Positions 1-8,545 of a stretch of DNA of 51,478 bases are shown piece after piece (within the stretch, counting starts at the first letter, position 1; each line of letters opens with the position of its first letter). Source of the stretch: UBA6186 sp050012295 (lineage in GTDB: Bacteria > Pseudomonadota > Gammaproteobacteria > UBA6186 > Azoamicaceae). The stretch lies in the NCBI GenBank assembly GCA_050012295.1, contig JBEKHL010000004.1, positions 1 to 51,478 of the forward strand, in the 5' to 3' direction. The notes under the pieces were generated by a model. That model saw nothing but the letters and a program-made list of their open reading frames with translations, was not told the DNA's origin and searched no databases. Position numbers and translations under genes: made by a program.

Positions 1-1
1 G

Positions 2-26
2 AACTATCGTATGCACACATCTTTTT
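2..26 (+). repeat. left terminal inverted repeat of the IS50-type element
   Basis: These 25 bp, beginning aactatcgtatg, are the exact reverse complement of 1516-1540. They should be the transposase binding and cleavage site at the left end. Confidence 0.92.
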
Positions 27-104
27 AGTTAACTCATTGGCTATTTAGTGTATTATCACATTAATAATTTTTATAATAATTTTTATTAGTGGAGATTTTG
101 AGCA

Positions 105-1538
105 ATGAGTAGTATGGTTATAACAAGAAATGAAGACGTAAATAGTTTTATAATTGGAAATTTTTCAGACAAAAGATTACTTAAAACTGGTGCATTATTA
201 TTTAAGAGAATAGCAACCAAAATGACTACTTCAATAAAAAAATTAGCTGGGAATAGAGCCTTACAGGTAGCATTTTGCAGATTTTTATCAAATTCTAATA
301 CTAGTGTTGAAGAGATACAGGATTCCTTAGCAAAAAAAACTAATGATATTTGTGTTAATAAAGATCATGTGCTTTGTATTCAAGATACAGTAGAAATTAA
401 TTATTCAACTCAACCAGGAAGAAAATTTAACTTTGGTAAAAACAGAAAGATTCAAGTTTCTGACAGGCAAATAAATGGTTTTATGGCTCACCCTGGATTA
501 ATCGTGGACGCTAATAATAATGATGTTTTGGGGTTAAGTAGCATTAAGGTATGGACTCGAACAGATGAAGGATTATCTGAAAATGAACAGAAAAAAAGGC
601 CAACAGAGGAAAAAGAATCATATAAATGGATAGAAACAGCACAAAAAGCGAAAGCAAATATTACTAACGCTAAAATGCTAACCATCATTGGTGATAGAGA
701 GAATGATATTTATGAATTTTTTGATAGGATTCCAGATCAAAAAACATATTTAATAGTAAGATCTAGAATTAATAGGCAATTATCCAATAATAAGTATTTA
801 AAGGAATATATGGATAATATTTTACCTTGTGGGACGTATAAAATAAATTTACCGGCAATAACTGGGATTAGAGAATCTCGTATAGCAGAATTAGAAATTA
901 AATATTCATCAATAGAAATTAAGACTCCAGCTCGCAAGAATAAATCTGAAATTATCAATAAAAATTTAGAATTAAATTGTATAGAAGTGTATGAGATTAA
1001 TACTCCAAAAGACGTAAAGGAACCAATATTTTGGAGGCTAATTACAACTCATGACGTTAATAATTTTAATGATGCGAAAAAAATTGTTGGTTGGTATTCT
1101 TCTAGATGGAATATTGAGCAGATATTTCGAACTTTGAAAAAAAGAGGATTTAAAATAGAAGATAGTGCAATAGAAAAACCTGAAGCATTATTTAAATTAT
1201 TTATTTTATCTATAGCTGCTGCAGTTAAAGTTTTATGTTTAGTAAAAGTTAGGGATGGTTCTGGCGCAAGAGCTGCTTCAGATTTATTTTCTGAAGAAGA
1301 ATTAAAATTTCTTGTAATAGTTTCATCAAACGTTAATGGAAATACTAAAAAGCAACAAAATCCTTATGAAAAACAGACTTTAAGTTGGGCTAGCTGGATT
1401 ATAGCTAGATTAGGAGGTTGGAATGGGTATGCTTGTGAAAGGCCAGCTGGACCGATTACCATGTATGATGGGTTAGAACAATTTAAAATTCTCTTTAAAG
1501 GATGGCATATGGCTCAAAAAGATGTGTGCATACGATAG
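105..1538 (+). CDS. IS50/Tn5-family DDE transposase
   Basis: A 477-residue cut-and-paste transposase that excises and reinserts the surrounding element. The DDE triad is visible: D94 in CIQDT, D197 in GDREND, and E338 inside the Y-(2)-R-(3)-E-(6)-K signature of the IS4 superfamily (YSSRWNIEQIFRTLK, residues 331-345). The C-terminus (RLGGW...GLEQFKILFKGW) matches the layout of Tn5 transposase, and the length is close to Tn5 Tnp (476). The ATG at 105 follows a GGAG at 92-95. There is no frameshift. The last residues, DVCIR, lie within the right inverted repeat. Confidence 0.93.
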   Translation: MSSMVITRNEDVNSFIIGNFSDKRLLKTGALLFKRIATKMTTSIKKLAGNRALQVAFCRFLSNSNTSVEEIQDSLAKKTNDICVNKDHVLCIQDTVEINYSTQPGRKFNFGKNRKIQVSDRQINGFMAHPGLIVDANNNDVLGLSSIKVWTRTDEGLSENEQKKRPTEEKESYKWIETAQKAKANITNAKMLTIIGDRENDIYEFFDRIPDQKTYLIVRSRINRQLSNNKYLKEYMDNILPCGTYKINLPAITGIRESRIAELEIKYSSIEIKTPARKNKSEIINKNLELNCIEVYEINTPKDVKEPIFWRLITTHDVNNFNDAKKIVGWYSSRWNIEQIFRTLKKRGFKIEDSAIEKPEALFKLFILSIAAAVKVLCLVKVRDGSGARAASDLFSEEELKFLVIVSSNVNGNTKKQQNPYEKQTLSWASWIIARLGGWNGYACERPAGPITMYDGLEQFKILFKGWHMAQKDVCIR

Positions 1539-1540
1539 TT
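1516..1540 (-). repeat. right terminal inverted repeat of the IS50-type element
   Basis: These 25 bp are a perfect reverse complement of 2-26. They overlap the 3' end of the transposase gene, including its TAG stop at 1536-1538. Confidence 0.92.
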
Positions 1541-1553
1541 TGTAAAGAAGGGT

Positions 1554-1568
1554 GGCGGCGAAGCCGCC
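1554..1568. terminator. GC-rich hairpin beside the IS
   Basis: A perfect 6-bp stem (ggcggc/gccgcc) with a 3-base loop stands out as a GC island in AT-rich DNA between the IS and the 3' end of the EamA gene. It could act as a bidirectional terminator, but no strong T-run follows on either strand. It may instead be host REP-like sequence next to the insertion. Confidence 0.4.
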
Positions 1569-1603
1569 GGGTGGATTTTATGGAAAAATTGGGGTTTATT
1601 AAA

Positions 1604-2554
1604 TTATTTATGTTTTAATAATAAAATAGTACTTAAAGATATTATTGTAATTCCTAGCCAAATACTAAAGGTTTGTGGTATTTCAGTAAAAACCAGATAA
1701 CTAAGAATAGAGTTAAAAATTAGTTTAGTGATCCCGTAAGGCATAATTAAAGTTATTTCTGCAGTTTCTAAAGATTTATTGAAAGAAAAATGAGCTAAAG
1801 CCCCTAAAAAGCCTAACGCTAGTAATGGTAGAAAATTAGATGTAACTGGTATAACAAAAGAATTATTTAATAACGCAAAAACTAAACTACAGGGAGTAAT
1901 TAACAATAGTAAATAAATAGTAGTTAATTTAGGACACTCTTTAAAGATAAATAATTTTTTAGTAATTAAGTTGTCTGCGGCAAATATTAAAGTTGCGCAA
2001 ATAGGGAAAATTGCCACCCAATCAAATAACTTTAAATTTATTGCTAAATCTGGTCTAGTAATTAAAAATCCTCCAGTTAAGCTTAAAAAGATTGCTATAT
2101 GTCGATTAAAAGAAATTTTTTCTTTTAATAAAATTGATGCTCCAATTATAGTTAATATAGGGGAAATAAAGCTAATTGCTACAACTTGTGGTACTGGCAT
2201 TTTAGTTAAGCTAAAGTACCATAAAGCGATTCCGAAGATAGCAATAATAATTCTAAGTAAATGTAAATTACAATTTTTAGAAGTAATTAATTTGTTAAAT
2301 ATGTTGGTGTTTTTTAGATCTTTTAATATAAATGGTAGTAATAAAACAGTACCAATTAAATTTTGAAAGAACATAATTACAAAAGTGGACAGTTTTTGTT
2401 CGATTGGTAAACTAGAAGAACCTGACAAATATCGTACTATAATATTTACTCCGGCAAAAGCAGCACAAGATAAGATTTTCCAGAAGATCCCTACTAGAAA
2501 TTTAGAGTTTATATTTTTAGTTAGGTTAATTGTTGTAGTAATTGTTTTAAGCAT
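1604..2554 (-). CDS. EamA/DMT-family transporter
   Basis: A 316-residue inner-membrane protein with about ten predicted hydrophobic segments, the usual layout of two EamA repeats of five helices. Visible landmarks are the loop NIIVRYLSG in helix 1, ALWYFSLTKMPVPQVVAISFISPILTII.. in the first repeat and SLETAEITLIMPYGITKLIF.. in the second, both typical of drug/metabolite exporters. The substrate cannot be deduced. The gene stands alone, divergent from tkt and convergent with the IS transposase. S-adenosylmethionine or amino-acid exporters of host-restricted bacteria belong to the same family, so those are possible roles. Confidence 0.85.
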   Translation of the reverse strand: MLKTITTTINLTKNINSKFLVGIFWKILSCAAFAGVNIIVRYLSGSSSLPIEQKLSTFVIMFFQNLIGTVLLLPFILKDLKNTNIFNKLITSKNCNLHLLRIIIAIFGIALWYFSLTKMPVPQVVAISFISPILTIIGASILLKEKISFNRHIAIFLSLTGGFLITRPDLAINLKLFDWVAIFPICATLIFAADNLITKKLFIFKECPKLTTIYLLLLITPCSLVFALLNNSFVIPVTSNFLPLLALGFLGALAHFSFNKSLETAEITLIMPYGITKLIFNSILSYLVFTEIPQTFSIWLGITIISLSTILLLKHK

Positions 2555-2590
2555 ATAATAATTATTATATTATTAATAATCCTAATATAG

Positions 2591-2619
2591 TTGTTTTAAA
2601 TAATAAGGCTTAGTATATC
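2591..2619 (+). promoter_or_regulatory. putative sigma-70 promoter of tkt (possibly leaderless mRNA)
   Basis: A TTGTTT -35 (2591-2596) and a TATATC -10 (2614-2619) are separated by 17 bp. Transcription would start at about 2625, which is the A of the tkt start codon, and no Shine-Dalgarno sequence lies at normal distance. A leaderless transcript is an inference; an unseen upstream promoter is the alternative. Confidence 0.4.
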
Positions 2620-2624
2620 TTATC

Positions 2625-4670
2625 ATGATTAATAAATTAAATAAAAAAAAATTAGCAAACGCACTTAGGTTTTTAAGTGTAGATGCGGTGCAATTAGCTA
2701 ATAGTGGTCATCCTGGTATGCCACTAGGGATGGCAGATCTAGCTGAGGTATTGTGGAACGATTTTTTATGCCACAATCCTAATAACCCTAATTGGATTAA
2801 TCGCGATCGATTTATATTATCCAATGGTCATGGAAGTATACTGCAGTATGCCTTGTTACACTTAACTGGTTACGATGTAACTATTCAAGATTTGCAGCAA
2901 TTTAGGCAGTTACATTCTAAAACCCCAGGTCATCCAGAATATAAAATAACTCCAGGGATAGAGGCAACCACAGGGGCATTAGGACAGGGTATTGCTATGG
3001 CAGTCGGGATGGCTTTAGCAGAGAAGTTATTAGCTAAAACTTTTAATCGTCCAGATTTTAATATTATCGATCACTATACGTATTGTTTTGTTGGAGATGG
3101 TTGTTTAATGGAAGGAATATCCCATGAAGCTGGCTCTTTAGCTGGGGTTTTAGGTTTAAACAAATTAATTTTGTTTTGGGATAATAATGGGATTTCTATT
3201 GACGGTAAAACAACTAATTGGTTTACAGAAGATGTAGCTGCAAGATTTACGGCGTATAATTGGCATGTAATCGAAAATATAGATGGACACGATCCAGCTG
3301 CAATAACTGATGCTATAAAAACAGCAAAACTTCAAGTTAATAAACCTAGCTTATTGTGTTGTAAAACAACTATTGGTTATGGCTCACCAAATTTAGCTGG
3401 TAGCGAAAAATGTCATGGTTCACCATTAGGCGCTGCAGAAATATTAGCTATTAGAAAAAATTTACAATGGGAACATGAACCATTTGTTATACCAGAAGAA
3501 ATTTATAATGCTTGGGATTATAAAAATAAAGGCGATATTATTAATTCTAAATGGGATCAATTATTGCAAATTTATAGTGGAAAATATCCAGAATTAGCAG
3601 AAGAATTACATCGTCGTATATCTGGTGATTTACCAATTAATTTTGATAGGCTAATAGAAAATTTATTATCTAATACTATAAATAACTCTAATAATAGTTC
3701 TGCTAGCACTAGATCGGCATCTAAAATAGTTCTAGATGTTTTATCTAAAGATTTACCAGAATTGTTTGGTGGTTCGGCAGATTTATCGCATTCTAATTTA
3801 ACTTTGCATAATAATGCAGTAGTATTTAATGTAGGCAATAATAATAGCAAAATTGATTTAATATTTAATTATATTAATTATGGAGTGCGAGAATTTGGCA
3901 TGTTTTCTATTATGAATGGCATGGCATTACATCAAGGGTTTATTCCTTATGGTGGTACGTTTTTAGTATTTTCTGATTACGGTAAAAATGCTCTAAGAAC
4001 AAGCGCTTTAATGCAACAAAAAGTAATCTACGTATTTAGTCACGATTCAATTGGTTTAGGGGAAGATGGACCAACTCATCAACCTATAGAACATTTATCT
4101 ATGTTGCGTATGATGCCTAACGTATCAGTATGGCGACCTTGTGATACCGTCGAAACTATAATTGCTTGGCAGCAAGCGGTTTTTTATAATGGCCCTACTT
4201 GTTTAGCGTTATCTAGGCAAAACTTAATACAACAAACTAGAGCTACTAATATTATTAATAACATAAAATATGGTGGTTATGTTCTTTACGAATCAAAGTT
4301 GCCAAATGTCTCAAATATACAAGCTATTATTATAGCTACTGGTTCAGAAGTAGAGTTGGCGATGCAAGCTGCAAAACAATTGGTTGAAAAAATTGCAATT
4401 AGAGTAGTTTCTATGCCAAATGTTAATGTGTTTTTACAGCAAAAAGAAGAGTATAAAGAAAGTGTGTTACCAAGTAATATTTTAGCTCGTGTGGCAGTAG
4501 AGGCCGGTAATACTTTTATTTGGCATAAATTTGTTGGGTTAAATGGTAAAGTAATAGGGATAGATCGGTTTGGATTGTCGGCGCCTTATAACCTAATATA
4601 CCAAGAATTAAACATTACTGTTGATGCCATAAAAATGGCAGTTTTAGAAGTAGGAGCTGTCCAAGAATAA
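2625..4670 (+). CDS. tkt: transketolase
   Basis: A 681-residue thiamine-diphosphate enzyme of the non-oxidative pentose phosphate pathway that moves two-carbon units between ketose and aldose phosphates. The N-terminal ANALRFLSVDAVQLANSGHPGMP, the ThDP/metal motif GDGCLMEGISHEA..DNNGISIDG, and the pyrimidine-domain GEDGPTHQPIEHLSMLRMMPN are all present. Length is normal (E. coli 663). The C-terminus aligns with the family up to about ...ITVDAIKMAVLE; the final residues GAVQE and the stop codon are encoded by an inserted palindromic element (4651-4794), so the natural last few codons were probably replaced. pgk follows on the same strand. Confidence 0.95.
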   Translation: MINKLNKKKLANALRFLSVDAVQLANSGHPGMPLGMADLAEVLWNDFLCHNPNNPNWINRDRFILSNGHGSILQYALLHLTGYDVTIQDLQQFRQLHSKTPGHPEYKITPGIEATTGALGQGIAMAVGMALAEKLLAKTFNRPDFNIIDHYTYCFVGDGCLMEGISHEAGSLAGVLGLNKLILFWDNNGISIDGKTTNWFTEDVAARFTAYNWHVIENIDGHDPAAITDAIKTAKLQVNKPSLLCCKTTIGYGSPNLAGSEKCHGSPLGAAEILAIRKNLQWEHEPFVIPEEIYNAWDYKNKGDIINSKWDQLLQIYSGKYPELAEELHRRISGDLPINFDRLIENLLSNTINNSNNSSASTRSASKIVLDVLSKDLPELFGGSADLSHSNLTLHNNAVVFNVGNNNSKIDLIFNYINYGVREFGMFSIMNGMALHQGFIPYGGTFLVFSDYGKNALRTSALMQQKVIYVFSHDSIGLGEDGPTHQPIEHLSMLRMMPNVSVWRPCDTVETIIAWQQAVFYNGPTCLALSRQNLIQQTRATNIINNIKYGGYVLYESKLPNVSNIQAIIIATGSEVELAMQAAKQLVEKIAIRVVSMPNVNVFLQQKEEYKESVLPSNILARVAVEAGNTFIWHKFVGLNGKVIGIDRFGLSAPYNLIYQELNITVDAIKMAVLEVGAVQE

Positions 4671-4794
4671 CTTCCCCATTTTAAAAATCAATTAGGCGGC
4701 CTGAAAGAATACAAACATGGTTTTAACGTAAAAATATAATGAATGGTGCCTAAGAGATTTTTAAAATGGGGAAGTTATTCTTGGACAGCTCCTA
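4651..4794. mobile_element. MITE-like palindromic element with 39-bp perfect inverted repeats
   Basis: The arms 4651-4689 and 4756-4794 are perfect reverse complements, including an outer TA dinucleotide at each end that may be the target duplication (TA is used by IS630/Tc1-mariner and some IS5-group elements). The inside is only 66 bp and has no coding capacity. The left arm forms the last 20 nt of tkt, stop included. The element should fold into a very strong RNA hairpin and may terminate or process the tkt-pgk transcript. Family is unassigned; non-autonomous is an inference from size. Confidence 0.85.
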
Positions 4795-4815
4795 ATTTAA
4801 AGGTTAATATTTATT

Positions 4816-5952
4816 ATGCTATGCATAAATAACATTAATATTAAAGACAAAAAAATATTAATCAGAGTAGATTTTAATATCCCTATAGTAAATAACGAAA
4901 TTGTAGATATTAGTAAAATTGAAGCTAGTATTGTTACCATTAAATATGCATTAGCACAAAATGCTGGGGTTATATTAATATCGCATTTAGGCGATCCGGT
5001 TAATCAAGATCAAAAATTATCTTTGCAAATAGTACTGCCAATTTTAGAACGATTATTAAAAATTCCTGTATTGTTTAGCAATAATTTATTTAATTGTTTG
5101 CCGGTTTTTGTTGAAAATAATCAAGTTGTTTTGTGTGAAAACATTAGGTTTATAGAGGCAGAAAAACAAAACAATCCAGAGTTTGCTAGATATTTAGCTA
5201 GTTTAGCAGAAATCGTGGTTATGGATGCTTTTGCTAGCGCACATCGTAAACATGCATCTACTTATGGGATTTTAAATTATGCTAAATTAGCCGTTGCTGG
5301 ATTGTTATTGCAAAAAGAAGTAGTTAATTTGCAACAAGCTTTAATTAATCCGAATAGGCCTATAGTTGCAATTGTTGGTGGTGCTAAAATTACTACTAAA
5401 CTTACAATTTTAAAATCATTGTTACGTACAGTCGATTACTTAATGGTAGGAGGGGTAATTGCTAATACTTGTTTGTTAGCGGCAGGTTATAAAATTGGAA
5501 AATCTACTTGTGATTTAAATTTTTTAAGAATAGCTAAAGAAGTTTGTTCAAATATTTTGTTACCAATAGATGTGTTAGTTGTAAATAAGCATAATGCAGT
5601 AGAACAAAAAGATATAGAATTAATTGATGATTTTGACTGTATATTAGATCTAGGTTCAAAAACTGTTAAAAAATATATTAAGCTTATAAGTATTGCCAAG
5701 ACCATTTTATGGAACGGGCCGCTTGGTAAATATGAGGATGTAAGATTTATTAATGGAACTAAATTGTTGGCTGAAGCTGTTAGTAATAGTAATGGCTTTT
5801 CAATTATAGGTGGAGGAGATACTTTAGCTGTAGTGGAACAACTTAAAATCAATAAATTTTCTTATATTTCAACTGGTGGTGGAGCATTTTTGGAGTTTGT
5901 TGAACAACATAATTTGCCAATGTTAGATTTATTAAATAAATTTATTAAATAA
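4816..5952 (+). CDS. pgk: phosphoglycerate kinase
   Basis: A 378-residue glycolytic kinase converting 1,3-bisphosphoglycerate and ADP to 3-phosphoglycerate and ATP. The N-terminal RVDFNIPI and SHLGDP, the DAFASAHRKHAST substrate loop, AIVGGAKITTK, GPLGKYE, and the nucleotide-site IIGGGDTLA..STGGGAFLEF are all visible. It is slightly shorter than E. coli Pgk (387). DAFASAHR replaces the usual DAFGTAHR and SHLGDP the usual SHLGRP, so it is somewhat divergent, as in fast-evolving host-associated bacteria. It lies 21 bp after the MITE-like element, and the ABC transporter start follows one base after its stop. Confidence 0.95.
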   Translation: MLCINNINIKDKKILIRVDFNIPIVNNEIVDISKIEASIVTIKYALAQNAGVILISHLGDPVNQDQKLSLQIVLPILERLLKIPVLFSNNLFNCLPVFVENNQVVLCENIRFIEAEKQNNPEFARYLASLAEIVVMDAFASAHRKHASTYGILNYAKLAVAGLLLQKEVVNLQQALINPNRPIVAIVGGAKITTKLTILKSLLRTVDYLMVGGVIANTCLLAAGYKIGKSTCDLNFLRIAKEVCSNILLPIDVLVVNKHNAVEQKDIELIDDFDCILDLGSKTVKKYIKLISIAKTILWNGPLGKYEDVRFINGTKLLAEAVSNSNGFSIIGGGDTLAVVEQLKINKFSYISTGGGAFLEFVEQHNLPMLDLLNKFIK

Positions 5953-5953
5953 T

Positions 5954-7696
5954 ATGCGTGTATTAAAATTTATTTTAGAAACTTCTAAACCATATCGATG
6001 GTATATGTATGGAACATTGTTTGCTATTTGTATAATATCAATTGATGCCAATATAAAGCCATATTTAATTAAATTATTAATCGATACTGCAGTTAACCCA
6101 GAAAAAGCTAATCTTTGGGTATTAATCACTATTTTTGCGACATCTCAAATTTTAATGATTTTAAGTTGGAGCTTAGTGGATTTGGCTATGGCTAAGTATA
6201 ATCCTCAGCATAGAGCTCATATGACAGCTATTCTTACTAATCGGATTAATCATTATTCGTATACTTTTTTTCAAAATAATTTGTCTGGCAGTATTGTTGC
6301 TAAAATTGGTGATGTTTTTAATTTGATCCCCAAGATTGTTAGTACTATTACTTGCCAATTTGTTGTTTTTTTTCTTACGTTATTAATAACTTTAATTTTG
6401 TTGGCTAAAATACATATGCTGTTTGCTATAGGATTGTTGCTATGGATTAGTATTTTTTTAACCGTAACAATTTATATTTTAACTAAAAAAATTAAAGTTT
6501 TTACTAAAGATTATGCTGAATCTAGATCAGTAATTTTTGGGCATTTATCTGATTATTTAACTAATATGCTTAATGTTAAATTATTTGCCACAACTATTTT
6601 TGAAATGCAAAAATTAAATTTAGTTATGCAAAATTTTATAAATAAAGCCCAAAAGTATGGCTATATGTTAACAAAATTTTATTTTGTGCAAGGCATTATA
6701 GTATCGATTTATATTATGGGATTTTTATTATGGTTAATTGCTCTACAAAACAAAAATTTAGTAACTGCCGGAGATTTTACTTTAATTGTTATTCTTAATT
6801 TTAAGATGTTAGACAAAATGTACGAAATTTCTCATCACATACGAGAATTTGTTACTGATTGGGGTTCGGTTGAACAAGCAATTAGTATTTTAGAAACAGC
6901 ACCAGAAATTCAAGATCAACCTAATGCTAGTATTCTACAAATTAATCGAGGTGAAATAATTTTTGATCAAATAAAATTTTATTACAAAGGTACCGAAGCG
7001 TTATTTCAAAATAAATCTGTAGTTATAGCGCCTGGTCAAAAAGTTGGATTGGTTGGGTATTCTGGTGGCGGGAAATCTACTTTTGTTAACTTAATTTTAA
7101 GGCTTTATGATGTAATAGACGGTAGAGTACTTATTGATAATCAAGATATTCGACAGGTTACTCAGGATAGTCTTCATGCTGCTATTGGTATGATTCCTCA
7201 GGACCCGTCATTATTTCATCGTTCTATAATAGATAATATTCGTTGCGGTAGATTAAATGCTACTTATGAAGAAGTAATTGATGCAGCTCGTCATGCGCGT
7301 GCTCATGAATTTATATTAAGGCTTCCTCAGGGGTATGAATCATTAGTGGGTGAGCGTGGTGTAAAATTGTCTGGTGGGCAACGGCAGCGTATAGCGATAG
7401 CTCGGACTATTTTAAAAAATGCACCTATATTAATTTTAGATGAAGCTACTTCTCAATTAGATTCCATGACAGAAAATAACATTCAAGAATCACTTCGGGA
7501 GTTAATGCAAAATAAAACTACTATTGTAGTTGCACATCGTCTTTCAACTATTCTTCATATGGATCGTATTTTAGTATTTGATCAAGGTAAAATTGTAGAA
7601 GATGGTACCCATCAAGAATTATTAGCAAAATCCGGGCTTTATAAAACTCTTTGGAATGCTCAGGTCGGTGGATTTTTATTAGATAATTTAGTTTAG
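5954..7696 (+). CDS. ABC transporter, fused permease and ATPase (exporter type)
   Basis: A 580-residue half-transporter: an N-terminal permease of about six helices (residues ~15-300) and a C-terminal ATPase. The ATPase shows Walker A GYSGGGKST, Q-loop QDPSLF, signature LSGGQRQR, Walker B ILILDEATSQLD and switch His in VVAHRLSTI. It should work as a homodimer at the inner membrane. The order matches MsbA-like/ATM-type exporters; the substrate is unknown, since lipid, peptide and drug exporters share this architecture. One base separates it from pgk, which suggests co-transcription. Confidence 0.9.
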   Translation: MRVLKFILETSKPYRWYMYGTLFAICIISIDANIKPYLIKLLIDTAVNPEKANLWVLITIFATSQILMILSWSLVDLAMAKYNPQHRAHMTAILTNRINHYSYTFFQNNLSGSIVAKIGDVFNLIPKIVSTITCQFVVFFLTLLITLILLAKIHMLFAIGLLLWISIFLTVTIYILTKKIKVFTKDYAESRSVIFGHLSDYLTNMLNVKLFATTIFEMQKLNLVMQNFINKAQKYGYMLTKFYFVQGIIVSIYIMGFLLWLIALQNKNLVTAGDFTLIVILNFKMLDKMYEISHHIREFVTDWGSVEQAISILETAPEIQDQPNASILQINRGEIIFDQIKFYYKGTEALFQNKSVVIAPGQKVGLVGYSGGGKSTFVNLILRLYDVIDGRVLIDNQDIRQVTQDSLHAAIGMIPQDPSLFHRSIIDNIRCGRLNATYEEVIDAARHARAHEFILRLPQGYESLVGERGVKLSGGQRQRIAIARTILKNAPILILDEATSQLDSMTENNIQESLRELMQNKTTIVVAHRLSTILHMDRILVFDQGKIVEDGTHQELLAKSGLYKTLWNAQVGGFLLDNLV

Positions 7697-7742
7697 TTTT
7701 TTTGCTGTAATTTTAATATAATTCAGATAAAATAAAAATAAT

Positions 7743-8393
7743 ATGATTTATCAACTAAAAGGCCGCATAATATCTAAAAATGGTTTGTTAATAATCATGG
7801 ATGTTGTTGGTATTGGTTATGGTATTTTTGCGCCGATGAGTACTATATTAAAACTTCCAGAGGTAGGTCAAGAGGTTTTGTTGCATACCCATTTAGTAGT
7901 ACGAGAGGATGCGCATTTATTGTATGGATTTTTGGATGAACGAGAAAAATTTTTATTCTGTGAATTAATAAAAATTTCTGGTTTTGGGCCAAAATTAGGA
8001 TTAGCAATTTTATCTCATTTAAGCATTGAACAATTTTATCAAAGCATTACGTTACAAGACACATCAAGGTTAGTTGACATACCTGGGGTTGGGCAAAAAA
8101 CTGCACAGAGGTTAATGGTGGAAATGCAAAATAAAATTAATAGTAAAAAATTTATTAGTATTATTAATGGCGTTAATAATACTATAAATGATCAATTAGG
8201 GTTAATAATTAATCAAAATATTACTAATGATGCTGAAGAGGCATTAGTATCTTTGGGGTATAAGCAAAAAGAAGCTATGCTAGCTATTAAGACAGCAATT
8301 AATGATTATAAAAATAATAAAGTTAATACTAGTATATCTAGTGAGCAATTGATAAAATCAGCATTAAAAAATTTATCAAAAGCATATGTTTAA
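7743..8393 (+). CDS. ruvA: Holliday junction branch migration protein RuvA
   Basis: A 216-residue protein that binds four-way DNA junctions as a tetramer and loads the RuvB helicase. The N-terminal OB domain (MIYQLKGRIISKN..VVGIGYGI), the central helix-hairpin-helix motifs (GFGPKLGLAILS and VDIPGVGQKTAQRLMVEM) and the C-terminal RuvB-binding domain (NDAEEALVSLGYKQKEAMLAI) are in order. It is a little longer than E. coli RuvA (203) through the linker. A possible -10 TATAAT lies at 7717-7722. No ruvC lies upstream, where gammaproteobacteria usually keep it. Confidence 0.95.
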   Translation: MIYQLKGRIISKNGLLIIMDVVGIGYGIFAPMSTILKLPEVGQEVLLHTHLVVREDAHLLYGFLDEREKFLFCELIKISGFGPKLGLAILSHLSIEQFYQSITLQDTSRLVDIPGVGQKTAQRLMVEMQNKINSKKFISIINGVNNTINDQLGLIINQNITNDAEEALVSLGYKQKEAMLAIKTAINDYKNNKVNTSISSEQLIKSALKNLSKAYV

Positions 8394-8412
8394 TTTGTAT
8401 AACTATTAAATG

Positions 8413-8512
8413 CATATGAGTTTTCGGTGTTCTACAAATTAAAAGGCTGTTTGTCTGAGCCCGTAGGGCGAGTTTACAGCTTTTTAATTTTAGAACACCG
8501 AAAATTCATGTG
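8413..8512. repeat. palindromic intergenic element between ruvA and ruvB
   Basis: A long imperfect inverted repeat pairs about 8413-8450 with 8476-8512; the core cggtgttct/agaacaccg is perfect. The loop holds a smaller GC hairpin, gcccgtagggc, at about 8459-8469. It has no coding potential and splits two genes that are normally adjacent. It differs in sequence from the element at 4651, so it is a second palindromic family. It may stabilise or terminate the ruvA transcript. Confidence 0.7.
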
Positions 8513-8545
8513 TGTTTAGTATATAGTTACTAATTTGGGATTTGA

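Larger units (their letters stand above)
2..1540 (+). mobile_element. complete IS50/Tn5-type insertion sequence (IS4 superfamily)
   Basis: The element is bounded by perfect 25-bp terminal inverted repeats at 2-26 and 1516-1540 and holds one transposase gene. The right repeat overlaps the last codons and stop of the transposase, so the protein's C-terminal residues are encoded by the repeat itself. The target-site duplication cannot be checked because the window begins at the left end. It looks intact and potentially active: the reading frame is full length and both ends are identical. Confidence 0.9.
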
